64,000 nucleotides of DNA from Pseudomonas oryzihabitans NBRC 102199 (GCF_000730625.1 NZ_BBIT01000011.1:37365-101364), one strand, 5' to 3'. Shown: positions 10,096 through 22,952, counted from the first letter of the stretch. The notes: generated from the letters alone by a model not told the origin. Program-made: numbers and translations.

Positions 10096-12579
<2,484 letters not shown>

Positions 12580-12596
12580 CATCCATGAGGACCTCG

Positions 12597-13220
12597 ATGC
12601 ACAAGCTGCGTTGCTTCGCCCTGGCCGCCCTGGCCGCCGTAAGCTTTTCCGCCCATGCCGACCAGGCGTCGGTGGGTCGCCTGTCGCAATTGCTGGACAA
12701 GGCCCAGACCCTGACCGCGCGCTTCTCGCAACTGACCCTGGATGGCTCGGGTACCCGCCTGCAGGAAACCGCCGGCAACATGAGCCTCAAGCGTCCCGGG
12801 CTGTTCCGCTGGCATTCCGATGCCCCCCAGGAGCAACTGCTGGTGTCCGATGGCAAGCAGGTCTGGCTGTACGACCCGGACCTGGAGCAGGTCACCATCC
12901 GCAAGCTGGACCTGCGCCTGACCCAGACGCCGGCGCTGCTCCTGTCGGGCGACATCTCCAAGATCGAAAGCAGCTTCGACGTCACCAGCAAGGACGCCGG
13001 CAACGTCGTCGACTTCGTGCTCAAGCCCAAGACCAAGGACACCCTGTTCGACAGCCTGCGGCTGTCCTTCCGCAACGGCGTGATCAACGACATGCAGTTG
13101 ATCGACGGTGCCGGTCAGCGAACCAACATCCTCTTCTTCAACGTCAAGCTCAACGAGCCGGTGGCCGCGTCCCAGTTCACCTTCCAGGTGCCCAAGGGAG
13201 CCGACGTCATCCAGGAGTGA
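12597..13220 (+). CDS. lolA: LolA, periplasmic lipoprotein carrier
   Basis: LolA shuttles outer-membrane lipoproteins from LolCDE to LolB. A short signal peptide ending near SAHA precedes the mature domain with the family patterns [25 protein letters not shown] and the C-terminal [14 protein letters not shown]. An ATG at 12585 would add four residues. The ATG at 12597 is preferred because AGGA lies a few bases upstream of it and it gives a typical length of 207. It lies between ftsK and rarA with gaps of about 17 and 9 bases, consistent with a ftsK-lolA-rarA operon. Confidence 0.93.
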   Translation: MHKLRCFALAALAAVSFSAHADQASVGRLSQLLDKAQTLTARFSQLTLDGSGTRLQETAGNMSLKRPGLFRWHSDAPQEQLLVSDGKQVWLYDPDLEQVTIRKLDLRLTQTPALLLSGDISKIESSFDVTSKDAGNVVDFVLKPKTKDTLFDSLRLSFRNGVINDMQLIDGAGQRTNILFFNVKLNEPVAASQFTFQVPKGADVIQE

Positions 13221-13229
13221 TCGCACCCC

Positions 13230-14558
13230 ATGGATCTCTTCAGCACCGCACCCGTCGGGCAGCCCTTGGCTGCCCGCATGCGTCCCGAGACCCTCGATGA
13301 ATACGCGGGTCAGCAGCACCTGCTGGCGCGGGGCAAGCCCCTGCGCGAGGCGCTGGAGCAGGGTGCGCTGCATTCGATGATCTTCTGGGGTCCGCCCGGG
13401 GTGGGCAAGACCACACTGGCGCGGCTGCTGGCGCAGGTCTCCGATGCCCATTTCGAAACGCTGTCGGCGGTGCTCTCCGGGGTCAAGGAGATCCGCCACG
13501 CGGTGGAGGTGGCCAAGCAGCAGGCTGCCCAGTATCGTCGCCGCACCATTCTCTTCGTCGACGAGGTGCACCGCTTCAACAAATCGCAGCAGGATGCCTT
13601 TCTGCCCTATGTCGAGGATGGCACCCTGATCTTCATCGGGGCGACCACCGAGAATCCCTCCTTCGAGCTCAACAACGCGCTGCTCTCGCGGGCGCGGGTC
13701 TATGTGCTCAAGAGCCTGGACGACGAGGCCCTCGCCGGCCTGGCACGCCGCGCCCTGACCAGCGCCAAGGGCCTGGGCGAACGCCGGCTGAGTCTGCCCG
13801 ACGACGCCCTGGCGCTGCTGCTGGCCGCCGCCGATGGCGACGGTCGCCGACTGCTCAACCTGCTGGAGAACGCCGCGGACCTGGCCGAGGACGGTGGTGT
13901 CCTGGATGCCGAGCTGTTCCAGAGTCTGCTGGGCGATCAACGCCGGCGCTTCGACAAGGGGGGCGAGGCCTTCTACGACCAGATCTCCGCGCTGCACAAA
14001 TCGGTGCGGGGCTCGAATCCCGATGGTGCCCTCTACTGGTTCGCACGGATGATCGACGGTGGCTGCGATGCGCTGTACATCGCCCGGCGCGTGGTGCGCA
14101 TGGCGAGCGAAGATATCGGCAACGCCGATCCGCGCGCCCTGAGCCTGTGCCTGGACGCCTGGGACGTCCAGGAGCGCCTGGGCAGTCCGGAAGGCGAGCT
14201 GGCCATCGCCCAGGCGATCGTCTATCTGGCCTGCGCGCCCAAGAGCAATGCCGTTTACCTGGGTTACAAGGCCGCCCTGGCCGATGTGCGCCAGAACGGC
14301 TCGCGCGAGGTGCCACTGCACCTGCGCAACGCGCCGACCAAGCTGATGAAGAATCTTGGCTACGGCGACGAATACCGCTATGCCCACGATGAGCCTGAGG
14401 CCTATGCCGCGGGCGAGGACTACTTTCCCGAAGAGCTCGAGCCGCGCCGCTACTATGAGCCGGTTCCCCGTGGGCTGGAGCTGAAGATCCGCGATAAACT
14501 GCAGCACCTGGCGGACCTCGACCGGTCCAGCCCGCGCCAGCGCCGGCGGCGTTCCTGA
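13230..14558 (+). CDS. rarA: Replication-associated recombination AAA+ protein RarA (MgsA)
   Basis: RarA/MgsA is an AAA+ clamp-loader-like ATPase acting at stalled replication forks and SSB-coated DNA ends. Walker [10 protein letters not shown] lies near 53-61, Walker [18 protein letters not shown] near 110, and sensor [11 protein letters not shown] near 135; the C-terminal MgsA domain contains [15 protein letters not shown] and [12 protein letters not shown]. The 442-residue length is normal. The position between lolA and serS is the standard Pseudomonas order. Confidence 0.95.
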   Translation: MDLFSTAPVGQPLAARMRPETLDEYAGQQHLLARGKPLREALEQGALHSMIFWGPPGVGKTTLARLLAQVSDAHFETLSAVLSGVKEIRHAVEVAKQQAAQYRRRTILFVDEVHRFNKSQQDAFLPYVEDGTLIFIGATTENPSFELNNALLSRARVYVLKSLDDEALAGLARRALTSAKGLGERRLSLPDDALALLLAAADGDGRRLLNLLENAADLAEDGGVLDAELFQSLLGDQRRRFDKGGEAFYDQISALHKSVRGSNPDGALYWFARMIDGGCDALYIARRVVRMASEDIGNADPRALSLCLDAWDVQERLGSPEGELAIAQAIVYLACAPKSNAVYLGYKAALADVRQNGSREVPLHLRNAPTKLMKNLGYGDEYRYAHDEPEAYAAGEDYFPEELEPRRYYEPVPRGLELKIRDKLQHLADLDRSSPRQRRRRS

Positions 14559-14590
14559 CCCCCCGCCCGCGCCGTTGCCCCCATTCCTAA

Positions 14591-15882
<1,292 letters not shown>

Positions 15883-15883
<1 letters not shown>

Positions 15884-17277
15884 TGGACTACCTGCCGCTC
15901 TTCCACAAGCTCGACGGCCGTCCGGTACTGGTGATCGGCGGGGGCGATATTGCCCTGCGCAAGAGCGTGCTGCTGGCCGAAGCCGGCGCCCTCATCACCC
16001 TGGTGGCGCCGGAGATCGAGCCTGAGGTGCGCGCCTTCGTCGAGGCGCGGGGCGGCAGTTGCCGGGTCGAGCGCTATGCGGCGGATCATCTCGCCGGACA
16101 TTGCCTGGTGATCGCGGCCACCGACGATGACGAGGTCAACGAGAGGGTGTCTCACGATGCCCAGGCCCTGGGCCTGCCGGTCAACGCGGTGGATGCGCCG
16201 AAGCTGTGCACCGTGATCTTCCCGGCCATCGTCGATCGTTCGCCCCTGGTGATCGCCATTTCCAGCGGCGGTGACGCCCCGGTGCTGGCGCGCCTGGTGC
16301 GGGCCAAGCTGGAGAGCTGGATCCCGGCGACCTACGGGCAGCTGGCGCAACTGGCCCAGCGCTTTCGCGCCCGGGCGAAGACGCGCTTCGCCGATCTGCA
16401 GGCGCGGCGGATCTTCTGGGAAGAGGTGTTCCAGGGCGAGGTCGCGGAAAAGGTCTTTTCCGGGCAGCCCCAGGCGGCCGAACAGCTGCTGGAAGCCAAG
16501 CTGACCAGCGAGACCGCCACCTTCCGCGGCGAGGTCTATCTGGTCGGCGCCGGTCCCGGCGATCCGGATCTGCTGACCTTCCGCGCCCTGCGGCTGATGC
16601 AGCAGGCCGACGTAGTGCTCTACGACCGCCTGGTGGCCCCGACCATCCTCGACATGTGCCGGCGCGATGCCGATCGCATCTATGTCGGCAAGCGTCGCGC
16701 CGAGCATGCGGTGCCTCAGGATGATCTCAATCGCCTGCTGGTCAAGCTGGCCCGGGAGGGCAAGCGGGTCCTGCGATTGAAGGGAGGCGATCCCTTCATC
16801 TTCGGTCGCGGCGGCGAGGAGATCGAGGAGCTGGCGGCCGAGGGCATTCCCTTCCAGGTGGTGCCGGGCATCACTGCGGCCAGTGGCTGTGCGGCCTATG
16901 CCGGCATTCCCCTGACCCACAGGGACCACGCCCAGTCGGTGCGCTTCGTCACCGGTCATCTCAAGGACGGCTCGGCCGATCTGCCTTGGACCGATCTGGT
17001 GGCGCCGGGGCAGACCCTGGTGTTCTACATGGGCCTGGTGGGACTGCCCACCATCTGCGAGCAACTCATCGCCCATGGCAAGGATCCGGCAACGCCGGCG
17101 GCGTTGGTGCAACAGGGCACCACGCTCAATCAGCGGGTATTCACCGGTACCCTGCAGGATCTGCCGCAGCTGGTTGCCGAGCATGAGGTCCACGCGCCGA
17201 CGCTGGTGATCGTCGGCGAAGTGGTGGCACTACGCGAGAAGCTGGCCTGGTTCGAAGGCGCCCAGACGACGGTCTGA
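15883..17277 (+). CDS. cysG: Siroheme synthase CysG
   Basis: This trifunctional enzyme makes siroheme for sulfite and nitrite reductases. The N-terminal part (about 1-200) is the NAD-dependent precorrin-2 dehydrogenase/ferrochelatase, with the dinucleotide motif [12 protein letters not shown]. The C-terminal part (about 215-464) is the SAM-dependent uroporphyrinogen-III methyltransferase, with [27 protein letters not shown] and [19 protein letters not shown]. The 464-residue length matches the family. It starts inside the serS stop codon and ends 3 bases from the stop of the opposing glutathionyl-hydroquinone reductase gene. Confidence 0.96.
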
Positions 17278-17280
17278 CAC

Positions 17281-18282
17281 CTAGACCGCGCCCTGGATGC
17301 CGGCACTGCTCAGGGCCTCGCGGCCATGGGGCAGATCCAGCTCCAGGGCCGGCCCCTTGGGCACGATACCGGTCGGATTGATCTGCGCATGGCTGCCATA
17401 GTAGTGGTGCTTGATGTGCTCGAAGTCCACGGTCTCGGCGATTTCCGGCCACTGATACAGCTCCCTCAGCCAGCCCTGTAGCGCCGGATAGTCCCGGATG
17501 CGCCGCAGATTGCATTTGAAGTGGCCGTGGTAAACGGCGTCGAAGCGAATCAGGGTGGTGAACAGGCGCCAATCGGCTTCCGTCAGCCATTCGCCGGTGA
17601 GATAGCGCTGGGTCTGCAGCAGCTTTTCCAGTTCGTCGAGGGTGGCGAAGACCTCGTCGAAGGCCTCTTCGTAGGCCTCCTGGGTGGTAGCGAAGCCAGC
17701 CCGGTAGACGCCGTTGTTGACCGTCGGATAGATGCGCTCGTTGAGGGCGTCGATGCGCCCGCGCAGGGCCTCCGGGTAGAGGTCCAGGCGATTGCCGGTC
17801 AGCTCGTCGAAGGCGCCGTTAAACATGCGGATGATCTCGGCGGATTCGTTGCTGACGATGCGCTCCTCCTGGCGATCCCAGAGCACCGGCACGGTAACTC
17901 GGCCGGTGTAGTCGGCCTGGTCGCGCTGATAGAGCTGGTAGAGACGCTCAAGGTGATAGAGGTCGTCACCACTGGAGCCCTTGGCCAGGTCGAAGGTCCA
18001 GCCTTCCTCGCGCATCAGCCAGCTGACCACCGAGACGCCGATCAGGTCCCTGAGGCCCTTGAGCTGGCGATAGATCAGGGTGCGGTGGGCCCAGGGGCAG
18101 GCCAGGGACACATAGAGGTGGTAGCGCCCGGCTTCCGGGGCATAGCGCGAGGCGCCTTGCGGAATGGCTTGCTCGGGGCGGGCGATCCAGTCCCGACGCT
18201 GGGCCTCTTCCCGTTTGAAATGGCCATCCTTGCCATTGTCGTACCAGCGGTCCTGCCACTGCCCATCGACCAACAAGCCCAT
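17281..18282 (-). CDS. yqjG: Glutathionyl-hydroquinone reductase (Xi-class GST, YqjG/ECM4 family)
   Basis: Enzymes of this family remove glutathione from glutathionyl-hydroquinones. The N-terminal thioredoxin-like domain contains the catalytic cysteine in VSLACPWAHR (Cys62), preceded by the family pattern EAGRYHLYVSL. The C-terminal all-helical GST domain includes EWLTEADWRLFTTLIRFDAVY and ends after KHHYYGSHAQINPTGIVPKG. Length is 333. The start ATG 18282 has GGAGGAT upstream. It is monocistronic and convergent with cysG. Confidence 0.93.
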   Translation of the reverse strand: MGLLVDGQWQDRWYDNGKDGHFKREEAQRRDWIARPEQAIPQGASRYAPEAGRYHLYVSLACPWAHRTLIYRQLKGLRDLIGVSVVSWLMREEGWTFDLAKGSSGDDLYHLERLYQLYQRDQADYTGRVTVPVLWDRQEERIVSNESAEIIRMFNGAFDELTGNRLDLYPEALRGRIDALNERIYPTVNNGVYRAGFATTQEAYEEAFDEVFATLDELEKLLQTQRYLTGEWLTEADWRLFTTLIRFDAVYHGHFKCNLRRIRDYPALQGWLRELYQWPEIAETVDFEHIKHHYYGSHAQINPTGIVPKGPALELDLPHGREALSSAGIQGAV

Positions 18283-18309
18283 ATCGTCATCCTCCGCTGC
18301 GTTGCGGTT

Positions 18310-18338
18310 AGGAACCCGGGGAGCCGCTCCGGGTTCCT
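18310..18338 (-). terminator. Hairpin downstream of the tus/trpD2 operon
   Basis: Perfect 10-bp arms AGGAACCCGG and CCGGGTTCCT (18310-18319, 18329-18338) with a 9-base loop lie just after the trpD2-like stop. No clear T-run follows on either strand, so it may be a weak terminator or a transcript 3' hairpin. Confidence 0.4.
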
Positions 18339-18347
18339 GAGGCGACG

Positions 18348-19331
18348 TCAGAGCGTCCGGTCGCGCGCTTCCCAGCGTCGCTCGGCTTCGCGCTGGGCGC
18401 TGGCCTGGTCCTGGCCCAGCGCGCGCAGGGCTACGGCCAGGGTGGCGATGACCGCCAGGCGCCCATAGGGGTCTTCCGCTTCCCCGCGCCAGGTGGCGGC
18501 GAGCAGGGCCGGATCGAGGCGCTCCGGCTTGACCTGGCGACGCTCGGTCAGCGCCGGCCAGCTTTCGTCCCAGGCTTCGCCGCCACGGGTGCCGTAGAGG
18601 TGGGCGATGACATCGGGATTGCGCTCGACTTCACCGCCTTCGCCCTTGATGACGATGCTGTCATCACCCAGCAGACGACTGGCTTCGCGGTGCACCTCCT
18701 GGTAACCCGGATGGAAGATGCTCTGCAGGATGCAGCGCGCCTGGCTGGGGTTGAGCAGCCGGACCAGGGAGTGGATCGGCGAGCGCAGGCCGAGCTCGGC
18801 CTTGAGATCGATCATCCGCTGCAGGGCTGGCATCCAGGCGGCCAGCGGCAGGAAGGCCGGCTGACCGCGATCGAGCAGGGCGTCGACGTCCTGCCAGTCA
18901 GTGGCGGTCGGCATCCCCAGGTCGGCCAGGCACTGTTCGGTATAGAGCCGGCCCGCGGTGTGGGTACCACCGCCATGCATGACCACCCGCACGCCACTGC
19001 CGGCCAGGCATTTCACCGCCAGCAGGTACCAGGGCAGGTGACGCTTCTTGCCCGCGTAGGACGGCCAGTCGAGATCGACGGCGAAACCTGGCGGCTGCAG
19101 CCGCGCCCGGACGGCGCGGGTAAAGCCAGCCAGTTCCTCGGCGCTCTCTTCCTTGTGTCTGAGCAGCATGAGAAAGGCGCCGAGCTGGGCTTCGGTCACC
19201 TGGCCGTCGAGGATCAGGCCCATGGCCATTTCCGCCTCGGCCTCGGTCAGACTGCGGGCGCCGCGCTTGCCCTTGCCCAGGGCCCGGACATAGACGGCGA
19301 AGGGGTGTTCTTCGGGCGTGGTGAGGGTCAT
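18348..19331 (-). CDS. ybiB: TrpD2/YbiB-like anthranilate phosphoribosyltransferase homologue
   Basis: Related in fold to anthranilate phosphoribosyltransferase (TrpD) but of the YbiB/TrpD2 group, whose E. coli member binds nucleic acid and lacks TrpD activity. Seen: an N-terminal helical domain with GARSLTEAEAEMAM, then VVMHGGGTHTAGR where true TrpD has the KHGNR-type phosphoribosyl site, and LRSPIHSLVRLLNPSQA. The frame extends to a TTG at 19337, but ATG 19331 overlaps the tusE stop as ATGA, so translation is coupled and 19331 is preferred. It is the last gene of the tusDCBE cluster, which fits a link to RNA metabolism. Confidence 0.85.
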   Translation of the reverse strand: MTLTTPEEHPFAVYVRALGKGKRGARSLTEAEAEMAMGLILDGQVTEAQLGAFLMLLRHKEESAEELAGFTRAVRARLQPPGFAVDLDWPSYAGKKRHLPWYLLAVKCLAGSGVRVVMHGGGTHTAGRLYTEQCLADLGMPTATDWQDVDALLDRGQPAFLPLAAWMPALQRMIDLKAELGLRSPIHSLVRLLNPSQARCILQSIFHPGYQEVHREASRLLGDDSIVIKGEGGEVERNPDVIAHLYGTRGGEAWDESWPALTERRQVKPERLDPALLAATWRGEAEDPYGRLAVIATLAVALRALGQDQASAQREAERRWEARDRTL

Positions 19332-19639
19332 AGGCAATTATCCGGTTTCGGCAGGCCGGCCAGTTTGGCGCCGAGCTTGGCCGGCGCGCCCTTGAACAGC
19401 AGGTTGAGCTGCAGACTGGTGCCCAGATCCGGGCCCAGCGTCTGGGCAATGTACTTGATCAGCGGCCGATTGGCTGGTGAAAGCTGGAATTGTGCGTAGA
19501 AGTCACGCAGCGCCTGCAGCACCTGCCAGTGGCGTTCGGTCAGCTCGATGCCTTCCTTGAGTGCCAGTTGCTGGGCTACTTCGGGACTCCACTGGGAGAG
19601 GTCGCGCAGATAGCCTTCGGGGTCGAGGTCGAGAGGCAT
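19328..19639 (-). CDS. tusE: TusE, sulfur carrier (DsrC family) for tRNA 2-thiolation
   Basis: TusE accepts persulfide sulfur from TusBCD and hands it to MnmA for 2-thiouridine at tRNA position 34. The 103-residue protein shows DsrC-family patterns, the helix TERHWQVLQALRDFY, and the essential penultimate cysteine (Cys102, ending DNCL). A longer upstream frame is rejected because ATG 19639 starts the conserved MPLDLDPEGYL sequence. The stop overlaps the next gene as ATGA. Confidence 0.93.
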   Translation of the reverse strand: MPLDLDPEGYLRDLSQWSPEVAQQLALKEGIELTERHWQVLQALRDFYAQFQLSPANRPLIKYIAQTLGPDLGTSLQLNLLFKGAPAKLGAKLAGLPKPDNCL

Positions 19640-19641
19640 GG

Positions 19642-19941
19642 CTAGGTCCAGCTGATGACCTTGGCGTAGCTCACGCTCAGGTCGACGAAGGTGGGGTAGT
19701 CGATCAGGGTCACGGCCCGCTCGGGTTGCAGGCAACGCGCCTGGACGTCTTCCGCCAGGGCATAGAGGGCCGCCTCGGCTGGCAGTTGCGTCAACAAGTC
19801 GGCCGCCGTGCTGCCAGGGCGCAGGGCCTCGACGGCAGCGCCGGTGAGCAGAACGGCGTCCTCGCCGCGGACCCAGCTCAGGCCATCCAGGGCGCCGGCG
19901 TCCAGCAGCGGCGAGCGGGAAAACAGGTGCAGGGTAGTCAA
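19642..19941 (-). CDS. tusB: TusB, subunit of the TusBCD sulfur relay
   Basis: Small DsrH-family subunit of the hexameric TusBCD complex. The 99-residue sequence begins MTTLHLFSRSPLLD with the conserved LHLFSRSP strand and has the family ending YPTFVDLSVSYAKVISW. It overlaps the tusC stop by four bases and is followed two bases later by tusE. Confidence 0.9.
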   Translation of the reverse strand: MTTLHLFSRSPLLDAGALDGLSWVRGEDAVLLTGAAVEALRPGSTAADLLTQLPAEAALYALAEDVQARCLQPERAVTLIDYPTFVDLSVSYAKVISWT

Positions 19942-20294
19942 ATGGAAATCACCTGGTCATGATCGTGGATCAGCGCCATCAGGGCCTCGGGCTCCAGCGG
20001 CGTTACCCAGGCGGGCAGCTGCTCCGGCGTAATGCCCAGGCGGCGCAGGGCGGCCGCTTCGGCGTAGATGGCCTCGACGCCGAACAGCGGCAGCGCGGAG
20101 AGGTTGGCGCTCAGGTCCTTCTGCTCAAGGGCAGCGCTGTCGGCCGACAGCAACTGGGTCACCCCGGGGCCTGCGAACAGCAGCGCCAGGGGCAATTCGA
20201 AGGCGCCACCGGCCAGCACGATATCCAGCGCTTCGCGCGGACCGGGGCCGCTCAGGGCCGGCTGGCGGGAGATGACGAGAGTACTCCTGGCCAT
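19938..20294 (-). CDS. tusC: TusC, subunit of the TusBCD sulfur relay
   Basis: DsrF-family subunit of TusBCD. The start ATG 20294 has a strong GGAGGTGA ribosome site and begins MARSTLVISRQPALS; the frame continues upstream to 20309 without support. Length is 118, as usual. The conserved GPREALDIVLAGGAFELP pattern follows. Only one base separates it from the tusD stop. Confidence 0.92.
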   Translation of the reverse strand: MARSTLVISRQPALSGPGPREALDIVLAGGAFELPLALLFAGPGVTQLLSADSAALEQKDLSANLSALPLFGVEAIYAEAAALRRLGITPEQLPAWVTPLEPEALMALIHDHDQVISI

Positions 20295-20295
20295 G

Positions 20296-20691
20296 CTAGT
20301 CACCTCCAAAGCAGAGCAGGCGATCGGCGTCCTGCACCGCCTCGTGCAACTGGCCCAGACCGGACAGCTGCCAGGGCGCCCGCACGTTCACCGCGCCCTC
20401 ACGTTCGTAGCGCCGCGCTTCGTTCTCGTCCAGCAGTCCACGCTTGAGGGCGGCGGCGATGCAGACCACGGCGTCGATCTGATGACGTTCGATCAGCTCG
20501 CGCCAGCGCGCGGGCAGATCGGATTCGTCCTGGCCACTGACCAGGGCGTGAGAGGCGTTATGGACGCCGTCGCGGTAGAGAAAGAGACGCGACAGCTCGT
20601 GACCCCCGGCCAGCAGTGCCTCGCAGAAATGCAGGGCCCGACGCGCCGAAGGCGCCTGGGGTGGGGAAAGGATAACGATGGCAAATTTCAT
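20296..20691 (-). CDS. tusD: TusD, catalytic-cysteine subunit of TusBCD
   Basis: DsrE-family subunit that receives sulfur from TusA and passes it to TusE. The active cysteine is in DAVVCIAAALKRGLL (Cys77), equivalent to Cys78 in E. coli. The 131 residues include RLFLYRDGVHNA and SGQDE patterns. It is the first gene of the tusD-C-B-E-trpD2 operon and starts just after the terminator of the upstream Bax-inhibitor-type gene. Confidence 0.94.
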   Translation of the reverse strand: MKFAIVILSPPQAPSARRALHFCEALLAGGHELSRLFLYRDGVHNASHALVSGQDESDLPARWRELIERHQIDAVVCIAAALKRGLLDENEARRYEREGAVNVRAPWQLSGLGQLHEAVQDADRLLCFGGD

Positions 20692-20696
20692 GGATG

Positions 20697-20723
20697 CAAA
20701 AAGGCCCGCCGAAGCGGGCCTCT
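20697..20723 (-). terminator. Terminator of the Bax-inhibitor-type gene
   Basis: On the minus strand, arms AGGCCCGC and GCGGGCCT enclose a TTCG loop and are followed by a T-run running into the tusD leader. It separates the BI-1-type gene from the tus operon. Confidence 0.85.
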
Positions 20724-20740
20724 CGGGCTACCGCTGGTGA

Positions 20741-21409
20741 TCAATCGTTGTTGCTGGCGAATCCGAAGATCTGCAGCAAGCTGATGAACATATTGTAGAT
20801 CGAGACGTACAGGGTGATGGTAGCCATGATGTAGTTGTCTTCACCACCGTGCACGATGGCGCTGGTCTGGAACAGGATGGCCGCGGCGGCGAACAGCACG
20901 AAGCCCGCGCTGATGGCCAGTTGCAGACCGCTGATCTGGACGAAGAAGGACAGCACTACGGCGCCCAGCAGGATCCAGAAGCCCGCCATCAGGAAGCCAC
21001 TAAGGAAGCTCATGTCCTTGCGGCTGATCAGGGCGTAGGCCGACAGGCCGAAGAAGGCCAGGGCGGTCATGCCGGCGGCGGAAGCGATCACGCTGCCACC
21101 GTTGGGCAGGCCCAGGTACATGTTCAGGATCGGGCCCAGGGTATAGCCCATGAAGCCGGTGAGGGCGAAGGTGCTGACCAGACCCCAGCCGCTGTCGCGG
21201 GTCTTCACGGTCAGGAAGAACAGGCCATAGAAGCCGATCAGGACCACGAAGATGTTGGGGTAGGGCAGCCGCATCTGCTGCGAGACGAAGGCGACCAGGC
21301 CGCTGAACGCCAGAGTCATGGCCAGCAGGGCATAGGTGTTGCGCAATACACGGCTGACGTCCCGCGGTTGCGCGATAGCAGGGTTGTAGGCGTATTGACG
21401 CTCGTTCAT
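20741..21409 (-). CDS. yccA: Bax inhibitor-1 family membrane protein (YccA/YbhL type)
   Basis: A seven-helix inner-membrane protein of the BI-1/TMBIM family. E. coli YccA is a substrate and modulator of the FtsH protease. About 222 residues from ATG 21409, which has GGAG upstream; a longer frame begins at 21421. Helices run almost without break from about residue 25 to the C terminus, with the family motifs SRKDMSFLSGFL and QTSAIVHGGEDNYIMATITLY. It is transcribed away from the tRNA-Ser gene. Confidence 0.9.
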   Translation of the reverse strand: MNERQYAYNPAIAQPRDVSRVLRNTYALLAMTLAFSGLVAFVSQQMRLPYPNIFVVLIGFYGLFFLTVKTRDSGWGLVSTFALTGFMGYTLGPILNMYLGLPNGGSVIASAAGMTALAFFGLSAYALISRKDMSFLSGFLMAGFWILLGAVVLSFFVQISGLQLAISAGFVLFAAAAILFQTSAIVHGGEDNYIMATITLYVSIYNMFISLLQIFGFASNND

Positions 21410-21495
21410 GGTGTACTCCAAAGCTAAATTAACGGTGTGATGTACCGTACGACCCCGAAGATAGCAAATGTTGCTTAAGGATCGCTTGCGACTGT

Positions 21496-21523
21496 TTGAC
21501 AGTGTGTTGCCATCAGGTACTAT
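21496..21523 (+). promoter_or_regulatory. tRNA-Ser promoter
   Basis: A consensus -35 TTGACA (21496-21501) and a -10 TACTAT (21518-21523) are spaced by 16 bases. The GC-rich discriminator GCGCCCC follows, typical of stable-RNA promoters under stringent control. The tRNA begins 13 bases downstream of the -10. Confidence 0.85.
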
Positions 21524-21536
21524 GCGCCCCTCTTAC

Positions 21537-21624
21537 GGAAGTGTGGCCGAGTGGTTTAAGGCAGCGGTCTTGAAAACCGCCGACTCGCAAGGGTCCCAGA
21601 GTTCGAATCTCTGCGCTTCCGCCA
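21537..21624 (+). tRNA. tRNA-Ser (anticodon UGA)
   Basis: An 88-base serine tRNA with acceptor GGAAGTG pairing CGCTTCC, the anticodon loop CTTGAAA (anticodon TGA), a long variable arm and GTTCGAATC in the T loop; discriminator G and encoded CCA at 21622-21624. It reads UCA and other UCN codons. It is the integration site of the downstream element, and the whole gene remains intact on the left side. Confidence 0.97.
21569..21624 (+). repeat. attL: 56-bp tRNA-Ser 3' repeat
   Basis: The 56 bases from the anticodon loop to the CCA end of tRNA-Ser are identical to 31111-31166. Identity stops at both edges (T versus A before, A versus T after). Confidence 0.95.
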
Positions 21625-21683
21625 ATATTTTCAAGCACTTAAAGCTGACTGTTCCTATCCTGCAGCCTCAGTTGGCTAGGCTT

Positions 21684-21701
21684 CGTAAGCGAATCGTAAG
21701 C
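21684..21701 (+). repeat. Candidate left integrase arm sites (two CGTAAGC repeats)
   Basis: CGTAAGC occurs at 21684-21690 and 21695-21701, spaced 11 bases, one helical turn, about 60 bases inside attL. The same or near-identical motif (CGTAAAC 30983, CGTAAAG 30996, inverted GCTTACG 31065) recurs inside attR. Direct repeats at both ends are expected for arm-type sites of tyrosine integrases. Confidence 0.5.
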
Positions 21702-21720
21702 AGCAGTCGGAGTCGCCGGT

Positions 21721-22200
21721 ATGGGTGTATACCGCGTAGCAGAAGTCTGTCCTAATGGGCATGTCACCACTAGCCGTGCAGATGCTCGCCCTGAGCAACG
21801 CGAGCCCTTCTGCTCCAGGTGTGGAGAGGCAACGTTAACCTCTTGTGACTGCTGTGCTGCCTCTATCCGAGGACACTATCAAGTAGATGGGGTGATCGGT
21901 GGCCTAGCTTATGAGCCTCCGGCGTATTGCTACAATTGCGGTGCCGCATTCCCTTGGACTCAACGTAAAATTGATGGCGCAATGGAGCTTCTAGAGCTTG
22001 ACACGGTGCTTTCCCACACTGAGCTCCTGCAAATGCGCACAGACTTGGTGGAGCTGACTAAGGATACCCCTAAGCTACAAGCAGCTTCACTGCGTTTTAA
22101 AAAGGCTATGAGCAAAGCTGGGGTTGGGGTAGCCACTGGCGTTCGTGAAATCGTAATCGACGTCCTAAGCGAAGCTGCCAAGAAGGCAATTTGGAGCTGA
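21721..22200 (+). CDS. DUF2321-like zinc-ribbon protein
   Basis: A 159-residue protein of unknown function. The N-terminal half has paired cysteine motifs CPNGH, CSRCG, CDCC and CYNCG spread over about residues 10-75, forming probable zinc ribbons, with a GHYQVDGVIGG and YEPPAYCYNCG pattern that I associate with the DUF2321 family. The C-terminal half is helical, resembling a short membrane- or partner-binding region. GGAG lies 8 bases before the ATG. It is the first element gene after attL and is on the same strand as darT, 114 bases upstream of the preferred darT start, so it could belong to the same defence unit. Confidence 0.7.
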   Translation: MGVYRVAEVCPNGHVTTSRADARPEQREPFCSRCGEATLTSCDCCAASIRGHYQVDGVIGGLAYEPPAYCYNCGAAFPWTQRKIDGAMELLELDTVLSHTELLQMRTDLVELTKDTPKLQAASLRFKKAMSKAGVGVATGVREIVIDVLSEAAKKAIWS

Positions 22201-22314
22201 GCCACATCTAAACCGTTCATGTCCCAAAATGTGACTTTTGTCACGTTTTTGTTGAGTGGACAGCAAGCGTCAGACGATTCTCTCCTAAGTCTATGTCAGC
22301 TTAGGGAGCTGGTG

Positions 22315-22950
22315 ATGTTGAAAAAGGACGTTCAAAATTATGCGGAGACGCTTCAGGTCCCTTTCTTGGTGCATTTTACGCGTGCTCAGAATCTCGATCG
22401 TATAATGAGACATGGTTTGTGCCCTTCGTCAGAATTGAAGAGGCTAGGTATTGTACCGGACTGTAATGACGAGCTGAAGCTGGATGGGCGCGGTGGCGGG
22501 ATTTCCACATCTATCGCTTTCCCCAATTGTAAAATGTTCTATAAGTATCGCGAAAGCTGTCCCGGCACCGATTGGGCAGTGATAGTTTTGAAGAACTCTA
22601 TACTTTGGTCGAAGGATTGCGCGTTCTTTAGGCACAATGCGGCAGACGCTTTGATGAGTCGTCTTGACATTGATGACTTAAAAAGTCTGTCGGCATTCGA
22701 GAAAATGTATGAGAGTGTGGATTGGTTAGATTCGCGTGACGATCAGTGTCTTCTGCCATATGATCCAACCGACGTGCAGGCAGAAGTAATGTTTTTCGAA
22801 ACCATTGGTCCGGAATTGATTTTAGGGGCGGCCTTTGAATCTTTCCCTGTGATGAAGAAGTACGAGCATCTTTTTGCCGGTAAAAAAGTTCGCGTTGATG
22901 GTGTGAAGAAGAAATTTTTCGCCTCTAGGGGTTACGTAAGGAAGTATTAA
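22315..22950 (+). CDS. darT: DarT1-like DNA ADP-ribosyltransferase toxin
   Basis: DarT enzymes use NAD+ to ADP-ribosylate bases in single-stranded DNA, blocking replication of the cell or of an infecting phage. Seen in 211 residues: the NAD-binding FLVHFTRAQNLDRIMRHGL stretch with His20, Phe21 and Thr22, the GGGISTSIAFPN region, and the ARTT-type catalytic glutamate in DVQAEVMFF (Glu157), close to Glu160 of Thermus DarT. The open frame extends to 22219, but ATG 22315 has GGGAG six bases upstream and starts at the family N terminus. The neighbouring NADAR antitoxin points to the DarT1 class, which modifies guanine. Confidence 0.88.
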   Translation: MLKKDVQNYAETLQVPFLVHFTRAQNLDRIMRHGLCPSSELKRLGIVPDCNDELKLDGRGGGISTSIAFPNCKMFYKYRESCPGTDWAVIVLKNSILWSKDCAFFRHNAADALMSRLDIDDLKSLSAFEKMYESVDWLDSRDDQCLLPYDPTDVQAEVMFFETIGPELILGAAFESFPVMKKYEHLFAGKKVRVDGVKKKFFASRGYVRKY

Positions 22951-22952
22951 TT

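Noticed and set aside
22219..22314. Longer start of darT at 22219
   Set aside because: It would add 32 residues unlike DarT; the ATG 22315 has a well-placed GGGAG and starts at the family N terminus.
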